From Oceanobacillus luteolus (GTDB lineage Bacteria > Bacillota > Bacilli > Bacillales > Amphibacillaceae), in assembly GCF_023715655.1 (NCBI RefSeq), contig NZ_JAMBON010000017.1:1-64000 (forward strand): a stretch of 64,000 bases of DNA, read 5' to 3'. The position numbers and the translations under genes were made by a program. Each line of letters opens with the position of its first letter. Within the stretch, counting starts at the first letter, position 1. This document shows positions 61,701 through 64,000 of this stretch, one piece after another. Below the pieces are notes generated by a model. The model saw only the letters and a program-made list of their open reading frames with translations, ran no database searches and was not told the origin of the DNA.

Positions 61701-62009
61701 ATGGATTTCCTTAAGAAGATTAGAGCATCTAAATTAGGTACAATTAGTTTGCCTAAAAAAGAACGGACAGAACTTGGTTTTGAACCTGGCACCCTAATGG
61801 AATTGCATTTGCAAGGTGAGGAAATTTGGATTTATCACTCGCAAAACGATGCGAATAAAAATCAACGCAATCTATCGAATAAAGGAACTTTAACGATTCC
61901 TGCAGAATTCCGCAATTTATTGAACATCACCAGAGAGACGGAACTTTATCTTTTCGTTGATAGGGAGATGGAAGCTTTCATCATTAAGTTAAACGATTCA
62001 ATAGAGTAG
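61701..62009 (+). CDS. protein with two AbrB-like domains
   Basis: A 102-residue protein with two swapped-hairpin AbrB/SpoVT domains in tandem: residues about 7-45 (KLGTISLPKKERTELGFEPG) and 57-97 (NKGTLTIPAEFRNLLNITRE). Such proteins bind DNA as dimers; one chain with two domains could mimic a dimer. ATG 61701 follows TTGGAGTGATC. It is a single gene. Targets are unknown, and the charge on the DNA face is moderate. Confidence 0.7.
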   Translation: MDFLKKIRASKLGTISLPKKERTELGFEPGTLMELHLQGEEIWIYHSQNDANKNQRNLSNKGTLTIPAEFRNLLNITRETELYLFVDREMEAFIIKLNDSIE

Positions 62010-62084
62010 TAATCTTAAATTCTGAAAATTATCGTTAACGGTGATACAATGAAAAAGATTACATTACTTTTATGAGGTGACAGA

Positions 62085-63581
62085 ATGAGATTTGAAGAAT
62101 ACGCAGCATACGATGCAGTAGGACTAGCAGAACTCTTAAAGAATAAAGAAGTCACACCGAAAGAATTGACGGAAATTGCACTGACACAGCTGGAAAAGGT
62201 TCAGCCAGAGCTTAACTTGGCTACCAGTATCAGGAAAGAAAAAGCATTACAGGAAGCGGAAAAGATAGAGGTTGGTAAAACACCTTTTGCAGGAGTTCCA
62301 ACCATGTTGAAAAACGTTTCACAATCACTCCCGGGTGAAATTTTAAGTTCCGGGTCTAAACTACTTGCCAATTATGTAGCAGAAGGCGAGTCTAATTTTG
62401 TGAAAAAATTACGAGAATCAGGTTTTGTATTTTTAGGGCATACAAATACACCGGAATTCGCATTGAAAAATATAACAGAACCTAAATTATATGGACCTAC
62501 TAGGAACCCTTGGAATCCAGAATATTCTCCAGGCGGTTCCAGCGGTGGAGCTGCGGCTGCTATTGCTTCAGGTGTTGTTCCGGTAGCAGGAGCAAGTGAC
62601 GGAGGGGGTTCAATCAGAATACCTTCTTCTTTCTCCGGACTATTTGGTTTAAAGCCTACTAGAGGAAGAATGCCTGTTGGACCAGGCGCGGGTCGTGATT
62701 GGCAAGGGGCATCGATTAATTTTATGCTGACAAAAACGGTCCGGGATGCAGCAGCAATGATGGATGCATTGCAGACCTTCCAGCCTGAAGCAGCTTTCCA
62801 TGCACCGGTGTTTGTCGATAATTATCAAGAGGCATTGAACATGGAAAACAAGAAACCGTTACGAATCGCATACACAACTGCTTCACCAGTGGGCACACCA
62901 GTTTCAGAGCATGCGAAAAATGCGGTCTTGAAAGTCGTCAAATGGTTGGAATCAGAAGGTCATGAAGTGGAAGAGCGGGATAATGGTGTTGATGGAATCC
63001 AGTTGATGCGGGATTATTACATCATGAACAGCGGAGAAATGAACATGACTGTAAAAGGTTTGGAGCAAGCGATCGGCCGTGAAATAACAGAAGATGATAT
63101 TGAACTTGAAGGCTGGCTCATGCATGTCGCTGGTAAATCCATCTCTGGGGCTGACTTTTCTGCAAGTCTTGCATCATGGGACACAGCCGCGGCTCAGATG
63201 GCGAAACTGCATGAAACTTATGATTTCTACATTACACCAGCCACAGCAGATACTGCCCCGAAGATTGGACAGTTGGAGACTAGTGATGAAAAGCGGGAAG
63301 AGTACTTAAGAAAGATCCATGAAGGTAATCAAGCAGAACAGCAACAGCTCGTATATGATATGTTCCTTCCAAGTCTGACATATACTCCATTCGGCATGTT
63401 GGCGAACTTAACAGGTCAGCCAGCGATGTCTATGCCGGTCTATGTTTCAGAAGAAGGGTTACCGCTCGGTGTTCAAGTCATCGCATCAAAAGGTGAAGAA
63501 CACCGCCTATTGCAGTTGGCACACCAACTAGAGCAAACCGACAACTGGATTGGACTGAAAGGCAACCCTTATTTTAAATAA
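62085..63581 (+). CDS. amidase signature family enzyme
   Basis: A 498-residue Ser-cisSer-Lys amidase. The catalytic residues are Lys76 in TMLKNVS, Ser152 or 153 in GGSSGG, and the nucleophile Ser176 in DGGGSIRIP. The rest, with SLASWDTAAAQMAKLHETYD and TPFGMLANLTGQPAMS, fits the group that includes 6-aminohexanoate cyclic dimer hydrolase. The ATG follows TGAGGTGACAG. It is not GatA, because no gatB or gatC is near it. It is a single gene with its own terminator. Confidence 0.9.
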   Translation: MRFEEYAAYDAVGLAELLKNKEVTPKELTEIALTQLEKVQPELNLATSIRKEKALQEAEKIEVGKTPFAGVPTMLKNVSQSLPGEILSSGSKLLANYVAEGESNFVKKLRESGFVFLGHTNTPEFALKNITEPKLYGPTRNPWNPEYSPGGSSGGAAAAIASGVVPVAGASDGGGSIRIPSSFSGLFGLKPTRGRMPVGPGAGRDWQGASINFMLTKTVRDAAAMMDALQTFQPEAAFHAPVFVDNYQEALNMENKKPLRIAYTTASPVGTPVSEHAKNAVLKVVKWLESEGHEVEERDNGVDGIQLMRDYYIMNSGEMNMTVKGLEQAIGREITEDDIELEGWLMHVAGKSISGADFSASLASWDTAAAQMAKLHETYDFYITPATADTAPKIGQLETSDEKREEYLRKIHEGNQAEQQQLVYDMFLPSLTYTPFGMLANLTGQPAMSMPVYVSEEGLPLGVQVIASKGEEHRLLQLAHQLEQTDNWIGLKGNPYFK

Positions 63582-63592
63582 TGAAGTTATGA

Positions 63593-63624
63593 AGCAGTGA
63601 ATCATTGGATTCACTGCTTTTTTT
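63593..63624 (+). terminator. terminator of the amidase gene
   Basis: An 11-bp stem AGCAGTGAATC with a 4-base loop, followed by six or seven Ts. Confidence 0.92.
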
Positions 63625-63636
63625 GATAGACGGTTA

Positions 63637-64000
63637 TTTATAAACGCTCGAATAGGAAAGTTGAGCGCTCGCTCGGTCCTTCATTCTTGTTATTATGACC
63701 CGAATGACAAAATTGAGCGCTTGTTCGGTCCTTCATCCCTGTTATAAACGCCCGAACAGAAAAGTCGAGCGCTTATCAGGTCGCTCATCTCCGTTATAAA
63801 CGCCCGAACAGAAGAGTTGAGCGCTCATTCGGTCGCTCATCCTCGTTATGAACGCCCGAACAGAAGAGTTGAGCACTCATTCGGTCGCTCATCCTCGTTA
63901 TAAACGCCCGAACAGAAGAGTTGAGCACTCATTCGGTCTATCATCCTCGTTATGAACGCCCGAACAGAAGAGTTGAGCACTCATTCGGTCTATCATCCAG
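63637..64000. repeat. 52-bp tandem repeat array (runs off the window)
   Basis: Seven units of exactly 52 bp begin at about 63637, 63689, 63741, 63793, 63845, 63897 and 63949. Each has the core AACGCCCGAACAGAAGAGTT, then GAGCGCTC or GAGCACTC, then ATTCGGTC and TCATC. The first two copies are the most divergent, and identity rises to the right, so the array seems to grow from that end. GAGCGCTC is a palindrome and CCGAAC pairs partly with ATTCGG, so each unit can fold. No spacers or cas genes are present. Confidence 0.9.

Noticed and set aside
63637-64000. CRISPR array
   Set aside because: The 52-bp units abut each other with no unique spacers between them, and no cas gene is near.

Overview
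The window looks like chromosome from a spore-forming, low-GC Gram-positive bacterium of the family Bacillaceae. Reasons: a spore-coat cluster (CotW/CotX-like and DUF2642 proteins), strong AGGAGG-type ribosome binding sites, frequent TTG/GTG starts, LexA boxes and a cre site of Bacillus type, and many proteins that resemble Bacillus products (YugN, RocB, YhfW, PdxS, CheV, MhqO, YjdJ). Genus cannot be fixed from sequence alone. No rRNA, tRNA, CRISPR array, transposase or prophage gene was seen.

Layout. 0.1-5.2 kb: a candidate small RNA, a YugN-like protein, and an amino-acid ABC transporter followed by a RocB-like M20 peptidase. 5.2-12.6 kb: a FAD/Rieske oxidoreductase, a GMC oxidoreductase with its Tat-exported small subunit and a tatA, a LexA-controlled WYL-like small protein, and mmsA. 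12.6-17.2 kb: small ORFs, a CD3324-type DNA-binding protein, then a spore-coat cluster and a largely empty stretch. 17.3-29.8 kb, the most striking part: nucleotide-sugar enzymes CapE and CapF, three glycosyltransferases, a PAPS-dependent sulfotransferase, and an operon for sulfate uptake, PAPS synthesis and PAP recycling (CysD, CysN-CysC fusion, SLC13 permease, CysQ). No sulfate-reduction gene is present, so the operon appears built to feed the sulfotransferase, giving a sulfated surface glycan, possibly on the spore.

29.8-34.1 kb: a small protein and an ABC-2 exporter operon with a lipoprotein. 34.3-44.7 kb: a CitA/CitB-type two-component system, a tripartite tricarboxylate transporter, a second anion transporter, and PrpD and PrpB plus a threonine-aldolase-like enzyme, but no methylcitrate synthase. 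This suggests uptake and breakdown of an external methylcitrate-like acid under CcpA control. 44.8-50.9 kb: a MocR/PdxR regulator, pdxS without an adjacent pdxT, a gamma-glutamyltransferase and a C45-family acyltransferase.

50.9-63.6 kb: ordinary single genes and pairs (LysR/EamA, GNAT, MhqO-like dioxygenase, CheV, M20 amidohydrolase, MBL hydrolase, old yellow enzyme, SfsA, AbrB-like protein, amidase). A NorB-like drug exporter here is broken by a short deletion. The right edge is a 52-bp tandem repeat array that runs out of the window. All functions are inferred from sequence features; none was tested against a database.
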